Assembly: GCA_000328365.1 (NCBI GenBank)
Contig: KB297742.1
Coordinates: 562,996 to 626,995, forward strand
From: Capitella teleta
Lineage: Eukaryota > Annelida > Polychaeta > Capitellidae
Length of the DNA: 64,000 nt
Direction of reading: 5' to 3'
Shown here: positions 22,401 to 37,400 of the stretch, in pieces
Layout: every line of letters begins with the position of its first letter
How positions within the stretch are numbered: the stretch's first letter is position 1
The notes under the pieces: model-generated
The model's input: the letters and a program-made list of their open reading frames with translations, nothing else
What the model was told of the DNA's origin: nothing
Database searches by the model: none
Position numbers and translations under genes: made by a program

Positions 22401-25400
22401 TCTCCGGAGATAAAAGCCTATGCCAGTGACGCCATTGCCATATGCTCAAGTGGTTCTATACCATGACCTCTTAAGAGGTCAGGGTCGGGTCAGACAATGA
22501 GAGTAGCTTTACCGCGAGTCCGCTTTGTGTCAGGACATGATGCGTCGTCTGGGTGACATCCGCTGCGTGGACCAGGTTGTGGTAAGGATTGCAGTGCTTC
22601 GAGTAACCCTGCTCCAACTTGATGAGAAAACCATCCAAAGTTTGGGTGTTAATCTGCGGAGAGAGAACGAAATGAATAACGATTTGAGCTAATCAACAAT
22701 CCATGCGAAAGGATAAGACCATCTGCATACTAATCAACACCTTGATTAACATGCCAAATAGGTAATTAGAGCCCCTAAACACCTGCTATGAGGCTAATCA
22801 GGACCGATTTTCACCTGCGGGGGTGGTTATTTTGAGTCATAATCAAGATTCACATATACAATTATTAGACAGCTGTATATAATATATGCACATACAAATG
22901 GAGATCACTAATCTAATAATTATTTACAATTAAGTTCGTTTTCTCATCTTCTCCCTCGTTTTTAATACTAAACCTCACGTTTCTATTTTCAACTGAATTA
23001 TGATTTTTTTTTTCACGTTACCTTGAAAGTTCGTTTCAAATTCCTTCCTATTCTGTACATTTTTTCTTATGAAATTTATGATGCACAAAAATCGTTACCA
23101 TTATCAAATGATACATTTCTGTGTGGTCACAGTAATGCTCCTCTCGTGATTATGTTCTTATACCCGTGAATAATATTTTGTGTTAAATTTGCTGGTGAAC
23201 CCAATGAAATCTGAACTCAGCCATTGGTTTATTGTGTACGTCAGTATCTAAGAGTGATACACAATACTTACGCAGTACTAGAGTACGATAATGCCGTACT
23301 CTAATAATTAGAACATTATAAACCTACGATTTATTGTAACAACTATAAGTTCTTAAGCGATCACAATTCTATGTTTTCGTTCAATTTAAAATTTATCACG
23401 TTGGTTATTAGTATGTTCTGACCTTGAACTTTGCGATGAGGTCATATCTCTGTAGCAGTTCATAGCCGACGTACTTGAGTGCATGGCCGTCGCCGGCTTC
23501 GTTCACCGAGAAAACATCGAACGACCAATCGTCCAGATTCTGTACAATAAGAAACCAGTACACGCACAGCAAACTATAGCAACGTACGTACCTTCAACAA
23601 CAAAAGAACATTTGGTGGAACATGCAAGCCAACCGTACTGGACATTCGCCGATATATCCTTCATAAGTATACCCCAATTTGACGTAAAAAATATGTTTTG
23701 GTTGGGCTACCAACCTATCAACCATGATACCGGCACGGATGGCATGGGCCACGCTACGGAACTTGGGTTTGTCCCCTCCTCGCCGTTTGATGTTGCTCAT
23801 CGAGCGGGTGAAAGTCAGGGCTAACCAATCCCGGACCTCACTGGGCACGGCATCCGGCTCAACCTCGGATAACTCATCCTCCTCATCACAAAGGCGTCTG
23901 GAAGAAGACCCAAACAATCACAACACATCATACAGCTCTATCTCGTCAGCTGTTTTTGTTTGCTTTGTTTGGGACAGAAAATAATACAACCAAAATAAGA
24001 CCCAAACATGCAAATATTATATACATGCCATGAACAACACTCGCAAAACAACATTACACGAAACATTTAACATGCAAGTTTATGAAAGAATAAACCTGAT
24101 GTTGCCTCATTATTTCATATTTCAGAGTGTAGAATATAACAATCTTTAATCCGTACGCTGAGATAGTCGTGATTATGGTAAACGTGGGCTGAGGTAATGT
24201 TTGGTTATAATAAAATCACACTGAAATGTAAAATTACGATTGGAAAGCAGCACATGAACCTCCTCAGACTTGAAAAAGGTGACATTCTCAATGGTGACCA
24301 CGGATGGCCTCAGCATGGCTATTTAATTGTTGACCACTGACCATACAGTCGGTATACCCAGGTTGATTAAACAGTGCCTGGTGGAAGAATACATGGAACC
24401 AATGAATGACACCTTTCGGTTAGTTGTCCACATATCAAATGGTATGCATCCGATAACGTTACCGACGCGCATACATTCGGTACGTTCCTGTCGGAAATGT
24501 ACTTCTATTAGTGAATATCCGTTTCTGGTATCTATCGCATTACTCAGGCATTGCAGAGGGATGTCTTGGGCACACACAGGTATGTGACGTCATTGCACTG
24601 GGGGGGGGGGCGGCCGAACGAGAAGAGAACAGGAGAGGAAATACATCAATTTACGTGTGTTTACTAAGGTTCCCTTAGACGATGTATTTATGCGTCAAAA
24701 GTTACAAGCAGGTCTTGAAATTCCATTGTGCAGGAAGGGGGAGGGGGCATGAAGTTAATGCTGGGAGACAAGGCAACTGACATCAGTTCAGATTGCTACA
24801 ATAGACGAGCACGTGACATGAAACAAATGTGGCCAATGCTGATTGTTGGGTATCCGGAGGGGAAGGCATGGTAAACGGGACAGGGTATTGCATGCAGTTA
24901 TTTTATGGGGTAATTTAGCCGTGGCAAAGGTCGATCTTTAATACTGGATGGCTGGGTATCACAATATCTGTGTCACACATTGAAACAGAAGGCAAATGCT
25001 TCACATGGAGAATGAACTCAAGAGAGCGATAAATTGTGAGCAGTAGGCCATGAAAGTGATGCTGAAGAAGGCGAGATCGATGCCTTGAGGTTTATATTGA
25101 ATGAGAAATTGACACTGCAAGGGCTATTGGCCGGGAGATATTGGTTGGCGACACTGCTGGGGATTCCTCAGAGTGGCGTTAATGTCAGGCAAAGGGCGAA
25201 GGGAAGCTTGGTCTATAGTGTCGACGGATAACCAAGCCACCCTTGAGCGTCGTTGGCGTTATGAATCTAGATCATTATCAATCAAGATTTGAGGAATGTA
25301 TCCTCGGATCGAAGTACTCAGCGAAAGCGTGAGCGACTTCCCCCGAAATAGCGCACGTCAGAGGAGTCACGTTTTGCCTTCCGCATATGGTAGTAATCCA

Positions 25401-28400
25401 GGTTTTTAGTTGTTATTGTCATCCTGTACCACTTATATTTTTGTCCACATTGACAGGTTGCTGCCATTCAATATAGTGCAGTACAACCCTGCAGCCCGCG
25501 TGCTTCATATTACTGGCTTGAAACAAGGTAGTTGAACTTATTTCCCACAATGCACTCAGCTTCGCCATAAAGTGACGTCGCGTCATGGCAGCACGCCATT
25601 GCTAGTGACGCTAAACAATTTATTAAGTTTATATCTATCATACTTTTGTTTGCTATCATCCTGCACGCTATATATCGAATCAATAAACGAGCTGCAAACG
25701 AGCACACCTGAGTTGATCTGCAACACGTGTACATGTGCTAAAACACATTTGTCGATATTGAAAAAGTCGTTTCCATCTTTGAGCTAGATAACAAACGAAA
25801 TGTACAGCTATATCAAGAAATAGCATATATAAAATCAATCTTATCAACCGTTAGACAGAAAGTGTAAATAAATTATACGAAACGACAGAAAATCCCTCCA
25901 ATCAAACAGCACTGAGAATAATTATGACAATAATAACGATGAAGGATAATCGGGGATCTCGTCTCATGCAACATATACAGGATGATTGCAAAGCAAATCC
26001 GCCACATCAACATTGGCGTATACTGCAGTATGTACCCAGCCACCATATATGCATTACGGCAAACAGAGCAGAGGGCGCCGCCGAGAGGAGACTGAAATGA
26101 GTAGCTAATCAGAAACAGGGCATGAATAAGAGCAGCACAAGACGAGGTCTCAGCACTGTCCCCGGCTATGTCCCATGCTGACCATAACTCGCGCAATGCA
26201 AGCCCCCAACGATGGCTGTTATGGCCACGGCCTATGGGTCACACGCAGCCCTGCATTCCGAAGGAGAAGAAGACAAGCATGTCTACAATTGGGTTAGGAC
26301 GAAGCGCTAATTATTGGGAAGGGATTGCATGAGCAGGAGAGACCCTGCGCCGTGCGGACGACAGGTGCTTTCAAGGCAGAAACGCGGACAGAGCACGGAC
26401 CTGTAGCTAATTGTGAGCAATCGCGGTCCAATTTACTGATTACCAAGCAAGGCTGACGTCACACCCATGAATAATTCATGAGATACATTATTCATTAGCA
26501 ACCACAATCCCAGTAATTTGTTTTAGGCGGCTGTGATGGTAATGAAGGGAGAAAGACAAAGTATACGCCATGTATTCTTCTATTATTAAAAAAATGCTGT
26601 CAGCTGAAGATGTATACCTTCCTACGCAGGTGATCTTCAGGATCCATTTACAATCGATTGATCTCCGTGTCGGACATCCATCAGAGGCAACGTCATACAC
26701 AACCTCCGACGTTGACACCAAGAGCGATGTTTCGCGACAATATTTCCCCCATTATTTTTTTTTTTTTTTTTTTTTTTTTTTGCAACAGTTTTATGTCTTT
26801 GATCGTAACTGATCCCTTTTTGTCCTTATTCCTAGAAAGATTCATGTATAGCGCGATGCATTGCCATTATAAATGTTCAATGCCATCGATTGATTAGCAA
26901 CGATCCCCTCGATGAATGAAGCTGCTCTTCGTCTCCAAAGTGGCATTCAATTCACATCCACGCAAAATTGTGCAGCATGCTCCACCAGCGGCAGCCCCTT
27001 TTCAACCTTCCTCTGGGCTTGGGTTATGGTCACGTGATGTTTTCACACCCAATGACCAATTGAAAAGTAGCACACCCAAAAAAGGTAAAAACCATGAAAC
27101 TCAAATACAAATTAATATAAAGACTTTTGCGAATGAGAAATCGAGGCTACACGTGCAAGTGCTTATATTGGCAAATGTATAGTAAAACGGTGGCATAGAA
27201 ACAAGATCTCATGTCAGTTCATCCAGGTAACTCATGCCATATAGACGCAATCAGCAATGTGTTGATTGCAAGCAACATTCTCAGATGAGATCACTATGGA
27301 AAATTGGGTCAACGCTACAGCGCCTGTGTATCAATGCATAGAGGATTCCATAAGTTTCCTTAATGGTCATACAGTGCCAAGACAAAAAGAGCTTTACAGC
27401 ATCTCTCGTGCAGAAAGGGGGGGGGGGGAAGCACAGACCGTTGAGAGGGGGCTGCGTAGGGGAGGGGGTGAAAGAGAGAAATGGCCAAGTAATGTCCGGC
27501 AGAACGATTTTGGTCATTTTAGCGGAAATGACGGGTGCGCTGACGTCACGAAATGTATCAGCCAATCAAATGATGGCTAGTAGTCACGTGATGCTGATTG
27601 ATAAAACTCTGTCCTCGGATTGTTTTCCATGCGTTCGGATTGATTGCACGACGGCACGAGATGAAATTCTCGGTCCATGATCATAATAAGTGATGGGGCC
27701 TCAGCCGCGTGCAGAAGATTGGGGTTAAAACGGAGACGACGACCTTGAACCTCTGACCTTTGCATGTCAAGTGCATTAGGAAAGAGACAGAACGCGAGAA
27801 GCTGGCATTCTAATGTAGCACGTATGCTGACCGCCTAAAAGTTGGGAGAGTGAAGAGGAGGAGGACTTCCGTATCGATCAGCTATAGGTCTGTTAACATA
27901 TCCGACGTTACAAGATCATTTCTATGACAGCAACTTCAACCTCGCAGGAAGAAGCGTGTACGGGATGTAGTGTTGCCGATAGCACTGGGCAGACCCGACT
28001 TGACAAACCTTGTGTTGACGGGTCGTATGGCCATAATGCAGGCTAGAATATCACTCATACCTCGCAGTAATCTGAGCAAAAAGAGAGCCGCGAATGAGAG
28101 GAAGGACAAAAGAGCCAAGGCTAGCTCCTCGAGAGCAGCCGAATGCTGGCTGGCTTTGCAAAGACCCTCGGAGCGAGTCAATATTATCGAGTCGGCTGTT
28201 TGCTGACAATTCCTCGGACCTGCGGCTATCGATGGGGCACCGAAGCGGAGAGAATCGCCGTCCGGTCCGGGCAACAGGTACAAGCGGCTGCAAACTGATG
28301 CTCTCCTTCAACGGCGAGAACAGTGAGCAAGCCGCGCATGTGGCATTGTCACCAAGGGGTTGCCATGCCAACGGCGATGCAGCATAGAAGTTAATTGAGG

Positions 28401-31400
28401 CAGTGCACACAGCGTAATGTTATAAATAGAGTGAGTGGGAAATAGACAAGAAAAGCGGGGGTCGACACCGCAGCAGTATTCTCGCCAAGACCGAATGAAG
28501 AGCATGGTGTTAACACTGTAATTGATGATATTATGCTTACAATGCAATCCGTGGCAATAGATTTGACATTGCCACGGGGAGCTTGTTTTCCTGAATTGCC
28601 GCTCTTTGACAATGCACCGATTTAACCAATGGCCGTTTTCCGTCCTTTGGGGCATTTGATGTTAAGAGATTTGTTTATCCTCCGCCAAAGGAAGCCCAAG
28701 ATTGCCCATTTTAAGCAGAGTGGGGTGGAAAGGCGCAGCACCAGTGGTACACAGGCAAGTCAGGTTTCCACACAACACTGAGCTGAATTATATTCCCACT
28801 CGTGGCTAGCTGGCCTCTAAGTACAGACTAAAGCACTTGTATAACAACAGGAAAGAACCTTTTGTTTTGCGGTTGTTTAATTGTTGTATTGATCTATGGT
28901 TTACCCATCCCCCACCGTCAATGTTCAGCATCACTCAAAGTACTTCAGTTTCCCTGCGTACATCCATCGTCAATTGCTAACAAAGACCTGTTGCATCTGT
29001 CAATTCTTCTGAGGTGTTCCGACCGGATCTGATCAATCGAATTTTGGTGCAAACAAAGGTGGGCAACAATGGTATTAATTGATGTGTGGCAAACGGGCCA
29101 TTCTATAGGATAAGTATGATTACTGCATATTCTGTAAGGCGCATTACATTGCCTTTGTACTGGACATACAGAAGAGGAAGATCAATAGATCTCAGAATGA
29201 TTGAGGGCTGCTGATGCCTCTCACTAGCCCAGTAATGCAATTTGGGTTGAGAACTATGGGAAGGCCAGAAATTGAGATAATGTAATCATAATGAAGAATG
29301 ATGTTCGTGAATGAATGAAGAATGATGTTCGTGAATACGAGATCCTTGTGATGCTTGTGGTGTTGCATAATGAGGGCTGAGGCTAGGTTTGCACTATGTC
29401 AATTGCCAATGAAAATGCGAGGCTTCAAAGCGACGGATCATTTCCATGAGCACATATTGACACACGACCAGGACAATTTCATAGGCAAATGGTGAGGGTT
29501 TGGAATGAAGGCAGAGAGAGATAGAGAGAAATAGAGAGAGAGGGAGAGAGAGATAGAGAGAGATGAACAGACGTGCAGCAGACTATGATAGGCGTGGAAT
29601 TGAACTTACTTTGGTTTGAAGTTGTTACATCGTCTGGACCCCATGACGGACAGTTTATTGTTGCCTGTCATACTACGGCACTGCTTCTGTCAACAACACA
29701 TGGATGCACTGCTGAAATCAAGACGCCTTTCATAGTGCATTTCATTAAAAAGGGACTCAGTAGCCCCATGGTTAACTCCCCTTTCTGTTCGGAAGATGAG
29801 CGCCCTAGGGAAATTAATGACAGAACGCTTTGGTGTACACCCGATTAGAGTGTGTATGGGGAGTACCCACGCTGTATAGTTATAGTGAGCTGCATCGCAG
29901 ACACTAATTATCTTGAAGTCACTCTAGATTGCACCTTGGAAGATAGCCCTATGTTGCCGGGTCAGGGCGAATATCACCAATAAGGTAAGATATCGACTGG
30001 GCGATAATAGGGCGCCCAGAGTGCGATACATGAAGTACCGAACAGCAAAGCAGCGTGGACCCTTAATGGAGGAAGCTGAAGCGAGCTATCCAAACATATA
30101 CAGTATGCATTTAGAGGTTGGTTATGGTTTAAAGACATAGCGATCGAGACTGCTGTGTATGACACAGTGCTGCATGTATCTACCTTGCAGGTAAATCCGA
30201 ATAGAAGAATCCAAAACAGCAGTCAACAATAGAAAGAGATCCACTCTGGTGAAGCTTCAAAGGAGAGTGTATCGTCGGCATTATCCACAAACAAATCCAG
30301 GTGGAATCAAGTCCTGTTTACTCCTCCCCAGAAGGTGGCAGTGCAGTCGCAGGCAGCGCAGCCTTTCCCTTTTGCCTCAGCTACCCAGCCTGTGTGCATC
30401 TACGTATGTACATTGTATGTATGGAGCATGGACGGAGAAGACAGCACGCGGTGGCAGCGGCAGCGGTGGCAGCAGCACTCGTAGACAAGGCCGCCACAGT
30501 GCCACACTCGCACTGCAACGGCCTGATCGTTAAGAGAGCAACAGCAATCTCAGTAATAGTATTCACTGGACAGTCATCCTCTGCATGGAGAACATCATAT
30601 ATACAGGAATTGAAATGAACAACCCCCTTACCCCCTCCCTCTTCCCCTTGTATGCAAGGAGAAGGCGTCACGAAGCTTTTAGAGGGGATTTCATATGTTG
30701 TATACAAAACATATTATTGCTGCTTTCACGTCACTAGCAGAACATGGTGACAGGGCGCTGAGGTTTAAGGGCTCCTTACACTGCCTGCCACGTGATCAAT
30801 GGCACCCGATGACAGACGCCGGATCCGATCCCTTCTCGTCCGGGTCGGGGATCGCCCAATACATGGCCAATTATGAGGGATCCGGTACAGGCTTTAACTC
30901 GGGTCTAATGCAAATCACAACCCATGCAAGCTATCATGAAATAGATAGCCCCCATCCCCACACGGCTCACTCCAGCGTGTAAATATTAAACATTGCCCGG
31001 GAATGCTGTGTATTTTTCTACTCGTAATAGCTTCTTGTTCATCGGGGTGTGACGTCAGAGTACAACATCTGCGAGACACATTTCCTTCGCTGTACTTGAA
31101 TTATGCATTGTAATGTCCTGAGGCAACTCCAAATTCCACGCCAGGAATGGTCACAGAAACGGCTGGAAGGGTGATTGAGAGATGGCGCATAGTGTGCCTG
31201 TGTATATATACATCCAGTATGGAGATTGGGTAATGATAATCTGATAAACTACGTTCCCGTCCCCGGGAGCTCCGTATCATGCAGTTATCACCCACACAAG
31301 CAACGCTACTTGTAGGCGAGTTCATAATATATAATGCCTGCATAGATCTAAGGGTTTTACACAATGCCATTGCTATCAATCTCATCGCAAAGCGATTGAG

Positions 31401-34400
31401 ATGTTCTATTGTTCTGCGGCACTGTAAAAGAGGCCTATCAATTAATATCAGACGCGAATCGATAGCATGTTTTGTTGGGGTTCACTTACATGCCTGGATG
31501 GATGTGTTCATCGTGTGGCGGACATGCTACTCAGCGTTTCCCCATTCGCATTCATAATTCAAACGCTCCTTTGCTCATCTTTGCGATTATCAGATTATGT
31601 CTATGATTATGTGCTCTGTGGGGATCCGGTGAGCTGATTGGATATTATTCAGGGGCAGCGCATATGCCACGCGCAAGAGCGTATTTCTCGTAATGCGTAA
31701 TAATATAATGTATACAGCATGCAGCGAGAGAGCGGAAGAGCGGACGAAATGAACACGAGCGTTGATTCCTCAGGTGCCCTGATTGCGCGTGGAGAGCGAT
31801 CAAAGAGCTTATCCTTCTCATGTCACCACCTACCCAGAGAGTGGGCACACAGTGTGCAATTAAAATTATGCTTGTCATTAGTTAGTCAATAGTCAGGCAG
31901 ACCCCAAATATAGAGATTTCCCCTGTGGATCCATGGGTATGATCTTAAATTCTGGACATTGACAAGGATGTCGCATGGTTTTAAGATTGTTTTTGTTTTA
32001 GAATGCCTGATGAATATTCAATAACTCAACCTATTCAACATCTGATTCATCAATTTCATACACTCGTTTCTCTTGTTAATTTTCGCAATTTAGTTCATTT
32101 CACTGAAGTCATTCGTTCAGCTATTCGTTGGTAAGCCTTTGGGGAGAACCATGCGGATTATAGACTCAACACTCATTTATCCGCTGTCCTGGCAAAGCAA
32201 AAACCCCACCTCCCCCTATCGGCGGATTATGGTCACACTAGGGCGACACAGGGTGTGGGCGAGGAGCGTTTTGGGAGACCGGAGGTCACAACCCCGAAGA
32301 AGGATGGTCGCCGGCATCTCCGGGAAAGGCTCTTCCTGGCAACGACATCGGCTGTCATCAGAGATGACATCCACCGACGCTCACCCCAACACCAAACCGG
32401 AAGTCTGCATATTTCTGACCCCGACCGACCAATCCGAGGTCGAATCCAGACGCCCCTATTACATCGCTCCCTCTCGGGAACAACATCTAAAAGTCTAGAT
32501 CTGGGTCGCAGTGAAACAGTGTTATATACTGTACTAAGTAATTCTGATACAAGTAATACTGAGTAATTCGCTTCAATGTTGGCGGGAGGGCAGGCTTGAA
32601 CAAGAGCTTTTCTGATCGCGAAGAGACCAAGGTTCGGACAATTCAGCGTCTAAATCAGGTAGACCGTAGTCCATATAGTCTAAAACTAACATTGTCTAAG
32701 AGCGCTAGTAATTAACGAATCCACCAAAAATGCCATCCGCGTTGGTTACGCAACTTCTTTCCATATTGCATGCAAGGGATTGGAGTTAATTCCAAGCAAT
32801 ACAACGAGGGATTACCCCTTGATTGTGCTATATTTAATCGTGGCAAGGATTTGGTGGGCATTCGGGGGTAACCTCATAGGGTATACGCCCACCCGCGCTG
32901 TACGAATAGACGAGTACAGTACATGCAAGCCGACCTATAAAAAAAAAAAAAAAAAAAATAATAATAATTAATTAATTTTTAAAAAGGAAGAAAAAGGGTA
33001 TAATAAAAATAAAAATAATAAAGTTTCTTTTAGAAAGTGAGTAGAATTGCTAGCCTAGAGGATACAATTTTAGAAGCCGAAAATGTTTGGTAAAAATGGA
33101 AGCGCGCAAACCGATACCGAGAACGTCCGGCATGCCAAAAAGGGCAGAAAGTCACGTGGCAGCAGTTCCATTTCCGGCACAGCGGGCGGAGCCTAATGCG
33201 GAAATTGTGTCAGAAGCGGAATGGACACCTTGCGAACAAATGCGGCGTCTCAATCACTCGGCTTCCCATTACAAACAAATGGAATTTTCATTGCCAATTT
33301 ATTTCGTTTAAGGCCTCGCAAAGGACGGTGCTGGCTCATCAATCAGATTTGGCCCGGCCATCTTCCAATGTCAGCCACTTTGCTATGGGTGATTTGAAGG
33401 ATTGGACGATGGACGGAGCAAACGGTGTAGCTGTGTTGACGCCACCTGGGTGACCCGGGCACTGATAAGTGTTGGGGAATGTGTGAGCATTCCGTTGAGC
33501 AGTGAACCCAGGTGTCCAAGGATCAAACTATAAGACAAAAGACTCTTCTACAAAGCTGATATTATATGGAACGAGCAGCAATTAGATATGGAATGGGCCA
33601 CACGTTCTATACACTGGACAATTGGGCCGTCCTATTTGCTAATTCGGATGAATAGGCAAGGTAGACTGCAAAGTACGGTTATGGTACACAATTACCCAGA
33701 AAAGTGTTTGAAGACACTGATATGAAAGCCACGCAGAGCGATCAAGTATCGCTAGAAAAAGATTCCAAAGAAATACGTATGAGCAGTGAGCAATCAAGAC
33801 TCTTTGCATGGAGGGATTGCCCGAAAAAAATATCAATTGTTTTAAACTGACAGGTATTCTGAACTAGAAGGAGGGGAGTAAGAGCATGGGCTGTAAGAAC
33901 ATGTTATGTAATGCTTTCCTTCCCTGCATAATGCGCAAATAACCTCATCTTCATGTCGATGGGTCGGGTATTGCCACGCTGGTAAGCATAAGACTATCAT
34001 TAACGATAATCCCTCTCAAGTTTAAGTCTCATGGTCATTAGACAATTTCTCGATTTTTGCAACTCACCGTGTGACCAAGAATACTGAAACATCACGCTAT
34101 ACTAAAAAGGCTAAATAAAAGCATTTCAAAAACATTAAAAACATCCAACAACATGCATGTTAGGAGGGGGTCGGGGGGCTCTTTGAATACTTCCTTCAAA
34201 TGCACGACAATTCTAATTCCAAAGTATATGAATAGAAACAGATCTGCAAGATAATATTGACGGTTGAGGGTGTAAGAAATGTGGATATTGGAAAGGCATT
34301 CGATAGAGTAGAAGACGGTGGTTAAAATGCGCTCGATACGCGCCAGTATTTGTGCATCAGCATGTCAAAGGTGAATAATGGATATCCAGAGGCAAAGTAT

Positions 34401-37400
34401 ACAAATGCTTAATTAACCAATGCAAATATTACTATATGTATAATTATGTATAAGACAGATATATAAAAAGTAAGCAATACAAATCAGAATGTAAATCAAG
34501 AGCCCTTTCTCTATTTAGAAAGGGGAAATTCTAATGTATAGGTGTAAGCGTTAAATTCAATCAGTGAAGAAAGATAAAATTAGAACGTTAATCGAGAAAA
34601 AAAATATTAAGGTTAATTTTTGGAAAATTACATATAGCATCTATATTGGGGTTAATATGAAGCACATATTTGGGGTAAGATAGAATGCCAGTGCCGGGTG
34701 CTTTAAAAATATTTAGACAACCTGGGGGTGCGTTTTTTCCCTTTGCCAGCTCCTCCAAAAGCCTTGGAGTCGCTTATTCTCAGTTCCAGTTCTGTTTCCT
34801 TCTCGTCAAAAGCACTGTCAGATGGACTGGAATTAGGTGATAACCTAAAAATGGAGCGCCAACGAACAACCATGAAGAGAGAGAGAGAACACAGTGAGGC
34901 AATTGCATGCAAAACAACAAGGCTATAAGGAAGAAAGTCCATGCTGTATCATGTACATGTGTTCACTCTTTTTAAGCTGGACTTAGATCTAGTATTATTA
35001 CAGATTATGTTTGAGATGGTTTGTCTCAGTGCAATACCAGAAAGCGGAAAAAAAGTGCAAGAAACAGATTTTACGAATGACAAAATAGATAAAGAGAGAA
35101 AATACATTGTGCACACAAATATGCTGTGCAATGTATATGTACATAACAGTGTGCACTACAAACTAAACCATACTTTACAAGCAGTGCAGAATAAATCGTG
35201 ATAATTTTATTGCAAGTGAAGAGAATATAAGTATCATAAGAAAAGTTGTACTGGATTTAATAAGTGATCGACTATAAAAATTACCTCGCGCGATTTCAAA
35301 CATATCCGTTATGATATAGAAGGTACGTTATGAATTTTGACCACAACGTTATGATTTATCTACAACGACAAGCAGCACGAACCGTGTTTCGTCGATGTAC
35401 ACCGTCTCCAAGACTTGCGCGGCATATTCCAGGTTGCGCATTAAATCCTCTTTGCTAATCTCATCCTGAGAGATCTTCTTTAGCATTAGCCGGATCCTAA
35501 CAACAAATCCAATTATTGACCAATCAGCGAGCTCGATTGTCGTTTGTACCTCATCGATGACACGTGACATGCCTCTGGAGTTTCAAACGCTGGAAGGTTA
35601 TCCGTGCGCGTCAAGTCGATCTTCCTTGTGGAGTAGACTTGTGCGTCGATGCTGCCCTCGGTGGACGCCCTTCCCAGGGGACCCCGGCTGCTTCTCCGAG
35701 TTCCCGACACCGTCCTCTTCAGCACCGTCAGCGATCCGGATCCTGAAATAGATAGACAATAACACAGTTAATTGAATTTATTTAGTTGTCACATGCAGGT
35801 ATGCATTGACACTGCGATCCTTATTACGCTGAGTCAGAAGCATCATTGCTGTAATATATCATAACGCACTCTCTGTGCTCACATGGCACACTCGGCTGTG
35901 AATCAAGTGTGAAGAGTGCATATGCACTAACCACAACGGATGAAACTACGTGTAAACCCGACTGAATGTTCGACTACAACCTAGGAAAGCTCCGCATGGA
36001 AATGCAAACTTATGTTTTACTATCAAGACTTCTTCGTTAATCGCCTTTCAGCAATCAGCCACAGGACGTTATGAACATGCACCATCACTGGGATGCACAA
36101 AACCAAACATTCTACATGAAAGTGCACAGGCAAAGCAATGGCGACCTACGACTCATTCCGACCCGCTCTGATATCATGTACACCATGCGAAACCCACGAA
36201 CCAGGGGTTCACTCATTTTCAATCGACAGATATAAAGGGCTTTCTTCCCGTGGATCTCCGACCACTAGGTGTCGTTGCACTGTTGGGCATCTAATCTGCC
36301 AAATCATTGTCTTAAGCAATTTAACACCTTCGTCTGTACTGATTAAATTGAGACGCCAGCCGGCCACATAGCTGGCTGAGGAAGTCCTTCAACCTTCCTC
36401 CCCCGCATAAAAACGCCAGCTGTAGACCAACACCGGAAATGGCATAAATCACAATTATTATCATAATTAGGAACTACGATCCATAGAGGATAAGGTGTCA
36501 GTTTCAGTTGTACATCGATTTGTTAACGATTTATCGATCATAGCTATGGTGATCATCTAGCGTCGACCATTACAGTTCAAACTGCAATTGTATGGTTGGC
36601 CAACACACACAGGTAAAACGATCACTTTCCTTGTATTGTTGTCATAGCATTCTTAGAATATAAAAGTTGCAACTCGGTGCACATTGGAGGGTAATTTGAT
36701 TAACTAATTAAATTGATAATGATCAACGTTTGAGATCGATAAAATAATGGACAAAGCGAGAGCACCATTGTCCAAGATTCGCCCTCCAAAATCGATGAAC
36801 CCACAATCAATTGCAGGAATCACAACAAAAGCACGTGATAAAAAAAAAAAAAAAAAAAAAAAAGGAAAAAAAACCCCCCCGAACATCAGCTGTAGCTTCT
36901 ATTAAGGATATTTCACATCATCATCATATAGCAAATATCCGCAGTTATAGCCTAAGAAAACTAAACGGTAAAATTGAACGTATTGATTCTGTTGGCCTAC
37001 AAATTGGTGCTTGTTTTTTATATATTATCCTATTAAATGGCCCAGATATCTACCATTCGGCGATTAAAAGATTAGCACGTGTATGGCTGTATTATGAAAA
37101 CTGGCGAAATCATCAGATATCGTATAATCGTTGAATTCGTTATTCCCACCTATATATGATGGTTCTGAGTCACGATTACAGCAATATGCAGTTATTGGCG
37201 ATTCCATTGCTGACTCAGTGTATTGTTTGCTGTCCCCGGATGAGTGCAATACTAGCGGTATTTCGATCGGATACAGTCAGGGTAAACATTAAGATCAAAT
37301 TCGGTAATTTCATTGAGACAGAGTGACTGCTTGTTGCGATGTAAATTGGGACTGTCCAGACCACGTATGGTTATCTGGCACTTGCATGTAACACAAAAAA

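Larger units (their letters stand above)
23898..34721. other. Large PDE1 intron (exon 6 to exon 5/cassette)
   Basis: Nearly 11 kb. Apart from simple repeats (T27 near 26755, G-runs near 24601 and 27419, GA-rich 29515-29565), a 27-base-period duplication near 29290-29340 and a Tc1/mariner fragment at 32.2 kb, nothing was recognised. Some stretches (27.9-28.6 and 30.2-30.9 kb) are less AT-rich but hold no identifiable exon. Confidence 0.6.

Noticed and set aside
28000-28700. Exons on either strand in the less AT-rich stretch
   Set aside because: Several overlapping frames, none with recognisable protein sequence or paired splice sites.
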